From Aureimonas sp. AU20 (GTDB lineage Bacteria; Pseudomonadota; Alphaproteobacteria; Rhizobiales; Rhizobiaceae): DNA of 64,000 bases. Made by a program: the position numbers and the translations under genes. Location of the stretch: positions 1,302,001 through 1,366,000 of the forward strand of contig NZ_CP006367.1 of the NCBI RefSeq assembly GCF_001442755.1, in the 5' to 3' direction. Positions 19,901 through 28,923 of the stretch are shown piece by piece; positions within the stretch are counted from its first letter, which is position 1, and each line of letters begins with the position of its first letter. The notes beneath the pieces were generated by a model, which was not told the DNA's origin, searched no databases, and saw nothing but the letters and a program-made list of their open reading frames with translations.

Positions 19901-20467
19901 CCAGGGCTTGCCTGCGACGGCCTGGTAGGCCGTCTGGAATTTTTCGAAGACGCCGCGGCTGTCGAGATCGCGCTCGAACTGGGCGATATGCGGCTGCTTT
20001 CCATAATAGCCGCACATCTCGTCGAAGACTTTTTGGAACACCGAAAGCAGGGCGTCGATCTGTTCTTTCGAGATCACATCGGCCTTCTGGTCGATGTTGA
20101 ACAGGATGCTCCGCGAGGGAACCGAGACCGCCTTGCGCAGATCGGCTGCCAGGATTTCGTTATCGGCGCACTTCTGTTTGAAAAGCTCATAGGCGGACGT
20201 TCCGTCGACGTCCCGGTTCTCCAGGAGGAGCGCCAGCATCTTCAGCAGATGCGATTTACCCGACCCGAAGAACCCTGAGATCCAGACGCCGTTGGCCGTC
20301 TCGTAATTGTTGTAGGCGTCGAGAAATTTCTCGAGCTGGCGCTCGATCTCGTTGGTGATCACATATTCTTCGAGCTCGACCCGGAGGCCGACTTCGTCAT
20401 CGGCCTTGATGACCCCTTCGATCGCGCGATCGACAGGTTTCTCGAAAATGTCGCGAAGTTTGGTCAT
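16922..20467 (-). CDS. brxC: BREX ATPase BrxC
   Basis: The product has 1181 residues from the ATG at 20467. I chose this start because MTKLRDIFEKPVDRAIEGVI is the usual BrxC N-terminus and it begins 7 bp after the brxB stop; the frame runs further upstream but that extension is inside brxB. Walker A GFFGSGKSHLLKML lies near residue 67, and a Walker B-like region LNFFVDEVGQYIADN near 265. BrxC is a large P-loop ATPase of the DUF499/PglY group and is needed for BREX methylation and defence. The gene stop overlaps the start of pglX. Confidence 0.94.
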   Translation of the reverse strand: MTKLRDIFEKPVDRAIEGVIKADDEVGLRVELEEYVITNEIERQLEKFLDAYNNYETANGVWISGFFGSGKSHLLKMLALLLENRDVDGTSAYELFKQKCADNEILAADLRKAVSVPSRSILFNIDQKADVISKEQIDALLSVFQKVFDEMCGYYGKQPHIAQFERDLDSRGVFEKFQTAYQAVAGKPWERGREQALLESANVAKAYAEATGGDPSTAQGILTQYRQDFRSSIEDFADKVKTYVDAQEPGFRLNFFVDEVGQYIADNVKLMTNLQTIAESLNTKCRGRAWIIVTAQQDMGSVIGDMTQRQENDFSKIQARFANRMPLNSADVAEVIQKRLLKKTEAGILSLTDLYHREANNLKTLFDFADGSMRLENFRDRDHFIHSYPFVPYQYPLFQQAIQNLSQHNAFEGKHSSVGERSMLGVFQEVAVRLADIPVGGVATFDQMFEGIRTALKSNVQQSILIAEKNLGDEFATRVLKALFLVKYVKGFKPTARNISILMLDRFDADLAKHKRHVEEALSLLEQNTYTQRNGDFFEFLTDEEKDVEQEIKAIEVDTAEIAKELETLIFDGVIKSRKLRHEASSQDYSFARYLDDRLLGRDYELAINVVTPFHEQSGNAEAIAMRTMSRDELAVVLNADVRFVSDLMMFKRTDKYVRQARAVAQQPSIERIVREKGEQNSSRQRDMTLRAQRLLADARLFVRGEEIEIRSEDPQARIERAFQTLVDKVHVNLGMLRGVAYSESDIAKSLTHGNDGMFGGDGVNLTETEQEILNFAQANARTGIRTTIKAILERFERKPYGWSYAAILSTTASLIGRGKIEARQDGSPLEGEPLQRGLQNSHAHGNIVVELQVEFTAAQTRKLKEFYGEFFDSQPAGSEGKALGLETAEAFAALKNELAVLQAQSARYPFLAALTEVQEAVREVTGKPYAWYVQDLGRHEERLLDLKESILDPVRRFMGGSQKAIYDEARTYLADQGANFGYGGDDRAGAIRAVLDNPTCFKGNAIQQMKGSLDALKAEVDARIVAERKAALSEIEDLREKLRVLPEYSTLAEPVRREIEAGFTGVLETIGSSGLIAVIRERVTGFKSTVFPALLGRVTTPPPQPADEGVGASSEQQGAPGDERPVAPPPLPPTQYVAATGLRVAYAKPFLADEQDVDAYLDTLRETLIAEIRAGKRITI

Positions 20468-20474
20468 GCGCCCC

Positions 20475-21089
20475 TCAAATCTCGTAGTGCATGATATTGA
20501 ATGCGCGGTAGTATTTGTCGTCGTGTAAAATGCCGAACAGATCGAGCGACGCCCCCGTGGCAAGTCCATGGGTGTAGGTTCCGGGGAAGAACATCACCGT
20601 CGGCTTCTCCTTGGCGGTGCTCTGCAAATTGTTCAGCACATTGTGCGACCGGATATAGGGGTAGACCTCTCCAACCCCGGACAGGAACAGAACATCGAAT
20701 TCGTGCCGCGAAAGGCGTGCACGTATTTCCGGCACCAAGTGCGTCTCGGGATCAAGAACCCCCTGGAGCAACTCCTTGAGCTCGGCCTTGCTGATATCGG
20801 GCTCGGCCGCGAGGATCTCGTCCCAGATTCCCCGCTCGCGCAGCAGCGTGATGCCCACATCGTACAGGTCGATCTCGAAGGCGCGGACTCCTCGGCTTTC
20901 CAGCTGATTGATGAGGCTTGCGCGCGTCGCATCCATGGCGACGGCTTCATCGGCCGGATAGGGGCAGATGAAGAACGGCACCTCGTTGCCCAGCCCCTGC
21001 TTTTTCAGGAAGCGCTCGCTGGCAATCACCTTCAGGAGGTGATCAAACCGATCCTTCGGGGCCATGGCTCCGCCCGTTCGCGGCATCAT
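20475..21089 (-). CDS. brxB: BREX protein BrxB (DUF1788)
   Basis: The product has 204 residues. The DUF1788 pattern is clear: DRFDHLLKVIASERFLKKQG at the N-terminus, PFFICPYPADEA, then the core FDVLFLSGVGEVYPYIRSHN, and PTVMFFPGTY near the end. BrxB is a core BREX component thought to connect PglZ with the other subunits. The ATG overlaps the brxA stop (ATGA). Position between brxA and brxC is the standard order. Confidence 0.93.
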   Translation of the reverse strand: MMPRTGGAMAPKDRFDHLLKVIASERFLKKQGLGNEVPFFICPYPADEAVAMDATRASLINQLESRGVRAFEIDLYDVGITLLRERGIWDEILAAEPDISKAELKELLQGVLDPETHLVPEIRARLSRHEFDVLFLSGVGEVYPYIRSHNVLNNLQSTAKEKPTVMFFPGTYTHGLATGASLDLFGILHDDKYYRAFNIMHYEI

Positions 21090-21706
21090 TGATCTTCCCC
21101 CATCTGCCGTTCGGCGCCCGGGAAGAACCGAAGCTCGTCGGGATTGCCGGCGTGAATCAAAGCCAACACCCGGCGCGACAAGATCGAGCCGAGGATACGG
21201 TCATCCGGGGATACAATCTCCGCCTCTCGCATGAGACGAAAGAGAACCGCGCGCAGCTTGGCCTGCGTCGTGCTCGACAGGCTCGCCAGCTTCGGGGACC
21301 ACTCCGCCTTCGACGCCAGGAGTGTGTCGAAGTCGTCATAGGTGAGGTCCGGGCGGAGAGAAAGGAAACGCTCGTTCAGCACCTCCACCGCAAACTCGCC
21401 GATGAATCTGTACGCACGGCAGGCGGCGAGCCACAGCAGCGCTGCCCGCTCGCTCCGCTCACCCTCAACGAGCACCTCGAGTTCTTCGTCAGACAGCCAT
21501 CTCAATCGGTTGACGATCTCGCGAATCGAACGCTGCGCCGAACTCGCCTTCCGCACTTGGAACGCGCCGGCCTCCCTGGCAAAGGCAGCGGTGACATCCC
21601 AATCGGCTCCGCGGCGATGAAGTCGAGCAACCGCGACGCTCTCATTCACGTACAGCCCGCCGGTCCCGAAAGACATGAGATAGGAGTTGTCTTTGGCCTT
21701 ACTCAT
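21086..21706 (-). CDS. brxA: BREX protein BrxA (DUF1819)
   Basis: The product has 206 residues. DUF1819 features are visible: YLMSFGTGGLYVNESVAVA at the N-terminus, and RSIREIVNRLRWLSDEELEVL in the middle. BrxA is a small DNA-binding protein at the head of the BREX operon. It starts 111 bp after the brxR stop, which leaves room for an internal promoter or a readthrough transcript. Size and neighbours agree with the family. Confidence 0.92.
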   Translation of the reverse strand: MSKAKDNSYLMSFGTGGLYVNESVAVARLHRRGADWDVTAAFAREAGAFQVRKASSAQRSIREIVNRLRWLSDEELEVLVEGERSERAALLWLAACRAYRFIGEFAVEVLNERFLSLRPDLTYDDFDTLLASKAEWSPKLASLSSTTQAKLRAVLFRLMREAEIVSPDDRILGSILSRRVLALIHAGNPDELRFFPGAERQMGEDQ

Positions 21707-21817
21707 TGATCACGCCGCCCACGCGGAAAGCCGCGCCCATGAATATCGAAACCGCCCTGACGGCCAAAGATTCCCTTCCAGGCCATTGCGGCCTATGCCG
21801 TTTCCCCCTGCCATACA

Positions 21818-22699
21818 TCACGCTGCAAATTCAGCCTTCTCCAGGGCCGCCTCGGTTTCTTCCCGATTGACGACAACAATGTGCTGGCTGCGCGCGGGCT
21901 GCTTCGCCGCATCGCCCAGCAGGCCGAGCCGCTTCAATACATAAAACAGCATGGCGTAGCGCACGGTGAGGATGGCGGAGCCGCCCTCCATCCCGAAATC
22001 CTTGGCGACGACCGCCTTCTGGCTTGCGGTCAGGTCAGGATGCGGGCCGATCTCGACCTCGAACCGCTCCTGCCACAGTGCGTCCTCCAGCGCGTCCGCG
22101 CCTCCGTCGCTCATCTCGCCGACGCCGAGAATGCGTGGCAGGAGGAAGTCCTTGAACCTGTCGGTGACGTGGCAATAGGCGCGCATGTGCCAGCGAAAGC
22201 CGTCATAGCCGAAGGCATGGGGCGTGATCCGCCGCCAGATCGGATCGGGGCGACCCTTGCTCATCGACTGATAGTGGACATCGATCGAACGGTGATCACG
22301 CACCGCGCCCAGCACCGTCCTCAGCACCTTCGCATCAATATCTCGACGTGGCGTCAGCGCGATGTCGGTGTCGGGAACCTCGGTGATCCATGAGTCCGAG
22401 AGGTCGATCAGGCCCTCAGCCACCGAGCGGAGGCGGGACAGATAGCCGTAGGGATCGGGCTTCAGAAAATGGGGCTCGAACTGTAGGCTGGCGACATAGC
22501 GCTTGGCGCTCTTGTCATAGAGCGCGTTGTGCGGTGCCCGCTCCTGATAAAGCGTCAGATCCTTCGAGGCCTGTGGCACCGACACGTCGAACATGTCGAT
22601 AATATCCGAGCGATTGACCCCGCCTTCCCAGAACAGGCGGAACTCGATGAACTCGAGTCGGCGCTCCACGCCCCACTTCAATGTGGTCAGGCCATCCAT
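21818..22699 (-). CDS. brxR: BREX regulator BrxR (WYL-domain protein)
   Basis: The product has 293 residues with an N-terminal winged helix (WGVERRLEFIEFRLFWEGGV, then RSDIIDMFDVSVPQASKDL), a WYL domain (RSIDVHYQSMSKG, then ITPHAFGYDGFRWHMRAYCH) and a C-terminal extension (LTVRYAMLFYVLKRLGL). BrxR proteins repress BREX promoters by binding inverted repeats upstream of themselves. Here the gene heads the BREX operon and faces the six-gene helicase-nuclease operon across 132 bp. A perfect inverted repeat at 22735-22746 lies in its likely promoter, which supports autoregulation. Regulation of both operons is inferred. Confidence 0.88.
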   Translation of the reverse strand: MDGLTTLKWGVERRLEFIEFRLFWEGGVNRSDIIDMFDVSVPQASKDLTLYQERAPHNALYDKSAKRYVASLQFEPHFLKPDPYGYLSRLRSVAEGLIDLSDSWITEVPDTDIALTPRRDIDAKVLRTVLGAVRDHRSIDVHYQSMSKGRPDPIWRRITPHAFGYDGFRWHMRAYCHVTDRFKDFLLPRILGVGEMSDGGADALEDALWQERFEVEIGPHPDLTASQKAVVAKDFGMEGGSAILTVRYAMLFYVLKRLGLLGDAAKQPARSQHIVVVNREETEAALEKAEFAA

Positions 22700-22722
22700 C
22701 AGAAATCGTCCTCTAGCGGATA

Positions 22723-22752
22723 CAGATAAAAACTATATGGACATATCTGCAA
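22723..22752 (-). promoter_or_regulatory. Candidate brxR promoter with overlapping operator
   Basis: On the minus strand a -35-like TTGCAG (22752-22747) and a -10-like TTATCT (22729-22724) are separated by 17 bp. Within the spacer is ATATG-GA-CATAT at 22735-22746, a perfect 5-bp inverted repeat. An outer pair CAGATA (22723-22728) and TATCTG (22744-22749) forms a second, wider repeat. A repressor dimer here would block the promoter, as BrxR does in other systems. The -10 match is imperfect, so the promoter call is moderate. Confidence 0.5.
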
Positions 22753-22831
22753 GACGCATTCATTTTCTATTCCCATCGCGGAGTCGCGTCAAGCGGAACC
22801 GTGCCGGGCACCAGGGTGGAGCGACGCGACG

Positions 22832-25495
22832 ATGACCAGCATGACCGACCGGCGGACCATCGTCGCCCACGGGCGCTTGGCGATGCGGGAGCTTCGCCTC
22901 GACGCCGCGCGCCATCGGCGTCACGGCCTGCAGATCATGTCGTTCGAACAGCTCGCGGTTCGCCTCGCCGGCGGCTTTGCCAGGCCGATCGACGACGAGA
23001 GCCTGCAGACCGCGATTCAGGCGGTCCTCTCCACTACGCCGCTCGGCGAGCTCGAAAGCATCAAGCTTCTGCCTGGAATGGTCGACGCCTCAGCCGACAC
23101 CCTGCACAAGGCCTGGCGCGCCGGCATCGACCTCGCGTCCCGTTCGCACGAGCATCCGCGCCTCGATTCCGTTGCGCGTCTCCAGTCGGCCGTGCTGGCT
23201 CAGCTGCCGCCGGGCATGATGCGGCCCTGCGACTTGGTCACGGCCGCTTGTCAGCGCCTCGATCACGCCAAGGCCGTTCTGGGTCCGGTCGAGATTGTCG
23301 GCATCACCGAGCTGTCGCCGTGCTGGCGCCCGTTGCTTGCGGCGCTGACCGGCCACACTCCGGTGACCTGGACGGCGGGCCCCCGGCCGACGCCGCCTTG
23401 GCTCGAGGCGACCGGCATCACCATCGCCCGCGACGCGCCGCAGGTCCCGGCGGTTCGGGCGGCAAGCGCCGCTACGGCGTATCATGAGGCCATCGAGGCG
23501 ATCCGCTGGGTGCGGGCGCTGTTGGTGTCCCGCGAGGCCGAGCCGGCGGACATCGCCATCGCCTCCGCCTCGACGGCGGACTATGACGACCACTTCCTGT
23601 CGCTTCGCGCCGACGCGAACCTCGACCTCAACTTCATCCACGGGATAAAGGTCACCACCACCCGCGAGGGTCAGGCGGCCGCCGCGCTCGCCGACATCCT
23701 CGTCCGCGGCATGTCGCAGACGCGAATGCGCCGTCTGGCGGCGCTCTGCGAGTCCGAGGCCGGTCCGTTCCAGACGCTGCCCGCGGGCTGGCTGCGCATT
23801 CTGCCGACCGACGCGCCGCTCGCCTCGCTTTCGGCCTGGACGCGTCTGCTCGGGCGCCTGACCGATGCGGACTGGCCCGATGGGCAAGACCACACCCCCG
23901 CCTTGCGCGGCATCGTCGAGCTTCTGGGCAAGGGCCACGACGCCGCCGAGGAGATCGGCGCGGCGCTACTCAGCGGCCGCGCCTCGGCAATCTGGCGCAA
24001 GGCGCTGCTGGCGGGGCCGACCGGGTCGCTCGACACAACGCTGGAGAATCTCAAGCAGGACGACGGCCTCGAGGCGTGCGTCTCCGTCGCCTGGATGCCC
24101 GCCAGCGCTCTGGCCGCTTCGCCGCGCCGGTTCGTCCGCTTGATCGGGCTGAACTCGTCGCGCTGGCCGCGGAGCATCTCCGAAGACCGCCTGATCTCCG
24201 ACCACGTCATTCCCACTGCCGAACTCGATCCCCTGCCGGTCGCGGCGGCCGATCGCCGGGACTTCGAGACGATCCTCGCCACGACCGAACGCCAGGTGGT
24301 GCTGTCGCGCGCGCGCCGCGATAGCGAAGGACGGCTCCTCGGCCGCAGCTCGCTGCTCGGCGCCTATGGTGAGGAGATCTACGTCCGCCGCAACGCAGTC
24401 CCGGCACACGCCTTCAGCGAGACCGACCGGCTGATGGCGCGCCCGCAGGAGTTTGCCGGTGCGCCCCAGGCGGTCGCCGCCACGGCCTGCTGGCGCAACT
24501 GGCACCGCAAGGAGATCACGCCCCACGACGGCCTGGTGCGCGCCGACCATCCGCTCTTGCTGGCCATCCTCGACCGCACCCAGTCGGCGAGCTCGCTTCG
24601 CCTGCTCCTGCGCAGCCCGCTCGGCTTCGTCTGGCGCTACGCGATGCGGCTGCGGATGCCCGAGAGCGGCGCCGATCCGCTCGTTCTCGACGCCCTTGGC
24701 ATGGGCGACCTCGTCCACATGACGCTCGATCTGGCGCTCCAGAAGCTGGAGGCGGGCAGCGGTCTGGCCAAGGCCGACGAGGCGCAGATCACAGCCACCG
24801 TGCAGGAGGCCGCGCGCGAGGTCGCCGGGGTCTGGGAGAGCGAACGCGCTGTGCCGCCGGAGGTGATCTGGCGCCGGACGCTCGACGACACCCGCGTCCT
24901 GACGAGCCGCGCGCTCACCTATGGCGACGAGCGGCTGCCGGACGCTCGTTCCTATGGGGAAGTGGCCTTTGGCGGCTTGGAGCCCAAGTCAGATGCCGAC
25001 AGTCCTTGGGATTACACGATTCCGGTCGAAATCCCCGACGCGTGCTTCCGCATCAACGGCTACATCGACCGTCTCGACCTGTCGGGCGACGGCAAACGCG
25101 CCCTGGTCCGCGACTACAAGACCGGCCGCCCGCCCAAGGAGGACATCAGCCTCGACGGTGGCCGCGAGTTACAGCGCTGCCTTTACGCCTTCGCCGTCAA
25201 GGCGCTGCTCGGGTCCGGGGTCTCGATCAGCGCTTCGCTCCTGTTCCCGCGCGAGCAGGTCGATCTCCAACTCGCCGATCCAGAAGCCACCCTGCTCGAG
25301 ATCACCGGCTATCTGCAGGCGGCGCGCGCCAACCTGACCGCCGGACACGCCTTGATCGGCCCCGATACGGGCGGAACCTATGACGACCTCGCCTTCGCCC
25401 TCCCGGCGAACGCGGGCGCCACCTACTGCAAACGCAAGTTGCCCGCCGCGACCGAGATGCTCGGCGACGCCGCGCAGGTCTGGGAGGCCCAATGA
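22832..25495 (+). CDS. AddB-like protein with C-terminal PD-(D/E)XK nuclease
   Basis: The product has 887 residues. The C-terminal quarter has a RecB-type nuclease signature: FRINGYIDRLDLSGDGK near residue 739 and VRDYKTGRPP near 762, then QLYAF-like ELQRCLYAFAVKAL near 775. The rest resembles the inactivated helicase fold of AddB/RecC-type subunits; no Walker A is present. The ATG overlaps nothing upstream, and it is the first gene of a six-gene plus-strand operon. The next gene begins 4 bp inside its end (ATGA overlap) and encodes the AddA-like partner, so the two probably form a helicase-nuclease complex. It is shorter than housekeeping AddB, and its linkage to BREX argues for a defence paralogue. 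Start choice is the first ATG after the intergenic region; MTDRRTIVAHG four codons later is possible. Confidence 0.75.
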   Translation: MTSMTDRRTIVAHGRLAMRELRLDAARHRRHGLQIMSFEQLAVRLAGGFARPIDDESLQTAIQAVLSTTPLGELESIKLLPGMVDASADTLHKAWRAGIDLASRSHEHPRLDSVARLQSAVLAQLPPGMMRPCDLVTAACQRLDHAKAVLGPVEIVGITELSPCWRPLLAALTGHTPVTWTAGPRPTPPWLEATGITIARDAPQVPAVRAASAATAYHEAIEAIRWVRALLVSREAEPADIAIASASTADYDDHFLSLRADANLDLNFIHGIKVTTTREGQAAAALADILVRGMSQTRMRRLAALCESEAGPFQTLPAGWLRILPTDAPLASLSAWTRLLGRLTDADWPDGQDHTPALRGIVELLGKGHDAAEEIGAALLSGRASAIWRKALLAGPTGSLDTTLENLKQDDGLEACVSVAWMPASALAASPRRFVRLIGLNSSRWPRSISEDRLISDHVIPTAELDPLPVAAADRRDFETILATTERQVVLSRARRDSEGRLLGRSSLLGAYGEEIYVRRNAVPAHAFSETDRLMARPQEFAGAPQAVAATACWRNWHRKEITPHDGLVRADHPLLLAILDRTQSASSLRLLLRSPLGFVWRYAMRLRMPESGADPLVLDALGMGDLVHMTLDLALQKLEAGSGLAKADEAQITATVQEAAREVAGVWESERAVPPEVIWRRTLDDTRVLTSRALTYGDERLPDARSYGEVAFGGLEPKSDADSPWDYTIPVEIPDACFRINGYIDRLDLSGDGKRALVRDYKTGRPPKEDISLDGGRELQRCLYAFAVKALLGSGVSISASLLFPREQVDLQLADPEATLLEITGYLQAARANLTAGHALIGPDTGGTYDDLAFALPANAGATYCKRKLPAATEMLGDAAQVWEAQ

Positions 25496-28400
25496 TGACC
25501 GCCGCAAGCAAAGCCCTGCACGACGACAATGCCCGCCGCGCTGCCATCAGCGTCCATGACCAGTCCATCCTGGTGGAGGCGGGCGCAGGTTCGGGCAAGA
25601 CCGCCGTCATGGCCGGCCGCATCGCCGCCATGCTGGCGGAAGGCGTCGCGCCCAAATCCATCGCGGCCGTGACCTTCACCGAATTGGCCGCGAGCGAACT
25701 CCTAATCCGCGTCCGCGACTTCGTCGCCGACCTTATGACGGGGACCATCCCGACCGAATTGCGCATCGCCTTTCCGGGCGGGCTGTCCGAGATCCATAAG
25801 GCCAACTTCGCGACGGCCTCGGCAGCGATCGACGAGATTACCTGCTCGACCATCCACGGCTTCTGCCAGCGTCTAATCAAACCCTATCCGGTTGAAGCCG
25901 ACATCGATCCCGGCGCCGGCGTGATGGATGGTACTCAGGCCGATCTCGCCTTCATCGAGATTGTCGAGGCCTGGCTGCGCGAGCAGCTATCGGGTGGCCA
26001 GGGCGGCATTAGCGCCGAAATGGTGCTGCAAAGCCCCGGCGAAACGGTGGGCCTCATCCACAAGATCGTCGGCAACCTGCGCAAGCGGCGCACCGTGTCG
26101 GCGCCGCCGGCTACGCCGCTCGCCCCGCATCTGCGCGGCTTCCATGACGCTACCGCTGCCTTCACCGACTTCATCCGAACCTCGCCCACGGTCGAAGAGG
26201 AAACCGCGACGCTCGCGGAGCGCCTCGCCGAGATGGCGCAGGCGATGGAGGACGCAGCGACCGCCGAAACGCCGGCGGGACTCATCCGGCTGTTGGTAAC
26301 GCCGCCGCACCCCGAACTCTGCACCAAGAGCGGCTCGTTCCTGGCTTACAGGAAGAAGGGCAAATGGGCTGAGGCCGCCAAGCGCGAGGGTCTGGCCAAG
26401 GCCGATGGCGAGCTGCTCAACGCGGCGGCCGAGGGCCATTATGCGGCATGCTGCCGGGCGTGGCAGCTCCTGCTGCAGAATGTCGCCAGCCGCGTCCTGT
26501 CCGATCTGATCGCCCAGGTACAGCCGCTGCTGGAGCGATTCCGGGATTACAAGCGATCCGCCGCTCTGCTCGATTTCGACGACCTGATCTTCGCTGCGCG
26601 CGATTTGCTGCGCGACCATGAAGAGGTACGCCGCGCGCTGGGTGCGCGCTTCTCCCGGGTCCTCGTCGACGAATTCCAGGACACCGATCCGCTGCAGACC
26701 GAGATCTTCTGGCGCCTGTGCGGCGAACCCCCAGCCGCCGGCGGAACCGACGATTGGGCGGCCTTCCAGATCCGCCCTGGCGCGCTGTTCCTGGTCGGCG
26801 ACCCCAAACAGGCGATCTACCGCTTCCGCGGCGCCGACGTCAGCGCTTATGTTCGGGCCCGAGAAGCCTTCCTTGCCCAGGACGCTGACAGCGTCCTGTC
26901 GATCTCGACTAACTTCCGTTCCTGCGCGCCAATCCTCACTTATGTGAACGAGCGCTTTGAAGCGCTGCTGTCGAGCGAGGGGCAACCGGGCTTCACCGCC
27001 CTCGACCCGTTCCACGCCGACCGCGGCGAGGCCCCCTGCGTCGCCGCGGTCGACATCGCCGTCGCAGACGAGGACGGCAAGGCGAGCGCCGAACGGCAGC
27101 GCGATGCCGAAGCCGAAGCCGTCGCCGAGCTCTGCGCCCGTCTGATCGGCAGCGAGATGATTCTCGATCGCCGCTCCGGCGCCAGACGCGTCTGCCGTCC
27201 TGGCGACATCGCGCTGCTTGCGCCGACCGGCAGCGACCTGTGGCGCTACGAAGAAGCCCTCGAGCGGCACGGCATCCCTGTCGCCACCCAGGCCGGCAAA
27301 GGCCTGTTCCGGCGGCAGGAGATTCAGGACCTCATCGCGCTGACCCGCGTCCTGGCCGATCGCCGCGATACGCTGGCCCTGGGCGCGCTTCTGCGTGGCC
27401 CGTTGGTCGGCCTGACCGAGGAAGAGCTGCTCGACATCATCTGGGCCTTGCCGCGATCCGAAGAGCACCCCGAAGCGCTGCCGCGCCTCGACCTCGGCGT
27501 CGACGCCAGCGCCGTTGTCCACCCGCTGGCGCGCTCGGTGATCGAGCGGCTCCAGGCTCTTTATCGGCGGACCAACAGCACGACCCCGCACGATCTGCTG
27601 TCGCAAGCGGTGGATGTGATGCGCGTGCGTCCGATCCTGCTCGCGCGCCATCGCGGCCAGGCCGAGCGGGCGCTTGCCAATGTCGATCTCTATCTCAGCC
27701 TGGCCTCCGCTTTCGCGGTTCGCGGACTGCGCGCCTTCGCCGAGACGATGACCGCGGCGTGGACCGACGAAGCCCGCGCCGTCGAGGGGCGGCCCGACGC
27801 GCAGGAAGAAGCCGTCGCGCTCTACACCATGCACGCAGCCAAGGGCCTCGAGTGGCCGATCGTCGTGCCGGTCAACACGATGACCGGCATCATGCCGGCC
27901 GAGAACGCGGTGACCGATCGCTACAGCGATACGTTCTATTGCCCGGTCTTCGGGGTGAGGCCGGCCGGCTATGACGAAGTGCGCGACGCCGAAAAGGCCG
28001 AGCTCGATCGCGAGCGCGTCCGGCTCTGGTACGTCGCCGCCACCCGGGCGCGCGAGCTGCTGGTCTTGCCCCGCCTCGACGCCTCGCCGTCGAAGTCGGC
28101 CTGGATCTCGCTACTCGACCTGTCGCTCGCCGACCTTCCGGCGCTCGATATCGCTCATCTTCCGCTGGAGATGGGTGCAGCGGTGGCCGGCGAAGGCAAC
28201 CAGCAGACCCGCGAGAGCTTCGCGGCGGAAGCCGCCGCCATCGCCGAGCGCCACCGACGCCTGACCTGGCTGGCGCCCAGCCGTGACGAAAGCAGCGCCG
28301 GCCCGGTGCTCACCTCGGAGGCGGTGGAGATCTGGGCGGCACGCGACGAGCGCCAGCCCGATGACGAGGCCGAACGCCCCAGCATCCAGGGCGGACGCGA

Positions 28401-28899
28401 GCGCGGCCTGATCCTGCACAAGCTTCTCGAAGAAGCGCTGACCGGCGAGACCGCGCAAGACAGCGCCGCGCTGACCGATCGGGCGCGATTGCTCATCGCG
28501 GCGCTCGGTCGGCCGGCGGTCGAAGACCCGTCGCAGGGCCTTTCGCCCGGGGAACTTGCTGGGTGCGTGACCCGCACGCTCGCCTTGCCCGAGATCGCCG
28601 AGCTTCGTCCGGTCCTGACCCCCGAGCTCCCGGTCTATGCCTCGGCGCTCCTCGACGAGATTGAACAGGCGACCGCCGGCGTCGCCGACGCCATCGCCCG
28701 GGGATCCGACGGGACGCCGCAGGTGGTCATTGACTGGAAGAGCGACGTCCTGCCCACCCTTGAGACGGTCGATCACTACCGCGCTCAGGTGGGGGCCTAT
28801 CTGGACATGACCGGCGCCGCGCGCGGACTGATCGTGCTGGTGACGACCGGCGAGATCATCGCCGTCACGCCGTCGCCGCTCGCGGCGGTCGCGGCCTAG
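25492..28899 (+). CDS. AddA-like UvrD-family helicase-nuclease
   Basis: The product has 1135 residues. SF1 motifs are complete: Walker A VEAGAGSGKTAVMAGR near residue 32, motif II VLVDEFQDTDPLQ near 392, motif III-IV FLVGDPKQAIYRFRGADV near 436, motif V TMHAAKGLEWPIVVP near 780, motif VI LWYVAATRARELLVL near 845. A C-terminal RecB-type nuclease is indicated by VVIDWKSD near 1080, followed by HYRAQVGAYL. This is the layout of AddA. It overlaps the AddB-like gene by 4 bp. Together they are expected to unwind and cut linear DNA ends, such as injected phage DNA. The 24-bp gap to the next gene contains a G-rich ribosome-binding site (GGGGGGGA). Confidence 0.8.
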   Translation: MMTAASKALHDDNARRAAISVHDQSILVEAGAGSGKTAVMAGRIAAMLAEGVAPKSIAAVTFTELAASELLIRVRDFVADLMTGTIPTELRIAFPGGLSEIHKANFATASAAIDEITCSTIHGFCQRLIKPYPVEADIDPGAGVMDGTQADLAFIEIVEAWLREQLSGGQGGISAEMVLQSPGETVGLIHKIVGNLRKRRTVSAPPATPLAPHLRGFHDATAAFTDFIRTSPTVEEETATLAERLAEMAQAMEDAATAETPAGLIRLLVTPPHPELCTKSGSFLAYRKKGKWAEAAKREGLAKADGELLNAAAEGHYAACCRAWQLLLQNVASRVLSDLIAQVQPLLERFRDYKRSAALLDFDDLIFAARDLLRDHEEVRRALGARFSRVLVDEFQDTDPLQTEIFWRLCGEPPAAGGTDDWAAFQIRPGALFLVGDPKQAIYRFRGADVSAYVRAREAFLAQDADSVLSISTNFRSCAPILTYVNERFEALLSSEGQPGFTALDPFHADRGEAPCVAAVDIAVADEDGKASAERQRDAEAEAVAELCARLIGSEMILDRRSGARRVCRPGDIALLAPTGSDLWRYEEALERHGIPVATQAGKGLFRRQEIQDLIALTRVLADRRDTLALGALLRGPLVGLTEEELLDIIWALPRSEEHPEALPRLDLGVDASAVVHPLARSVIERLQALYRRTNSTTPHDLLSQAVDVMRVRPILLARHRGQAERALANVDLYLSLASAFAVRGLRAFAETMTAAWTDEARAVEGRPDAQEEAVALYTMHAAKGLEWPIVVPVNTMTGIMPAENAVTDRYSDTFYCPVFGVRPAGYDEVRDAEKAELDRERVRLWYVAATRARELLVLPRLDASPSKSAWISLLDLSLADLPALDIAHLPLEMGAAVAGEGNQQTRESFAAEAAAIAERHRRLTWLAPSRDESSAGPVLTSEAVEIWAARDERQPDDEAERPSIQGGRERGLILHKLLEEALTGETAQDSAALTDRARLLIAALGRPAVEDPSQGLSPGELAGCVTRTLALPEIAELRPVLTPELPVYASALLDEIEQATAGVADAIARGSDGTPQVVIDWKSDVLPTLETVDHYRAQVGAYLDMTGAARGLIVLVTTGEIIAVTPSPLAAVAA

Positions 28900-28923
28900 T
28901 CGCCGGCGGCAGGGGGGGGACCG

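Noticed and set aside
22832..28899. The AddB/AddA-like pair as the host's housekeeping recombination enzyme
   Set aside because: The AddB-like protein is short, the pair lies in a mobile island, and it is tightly linked to four other defence-like genes. A paralogue is more likely.
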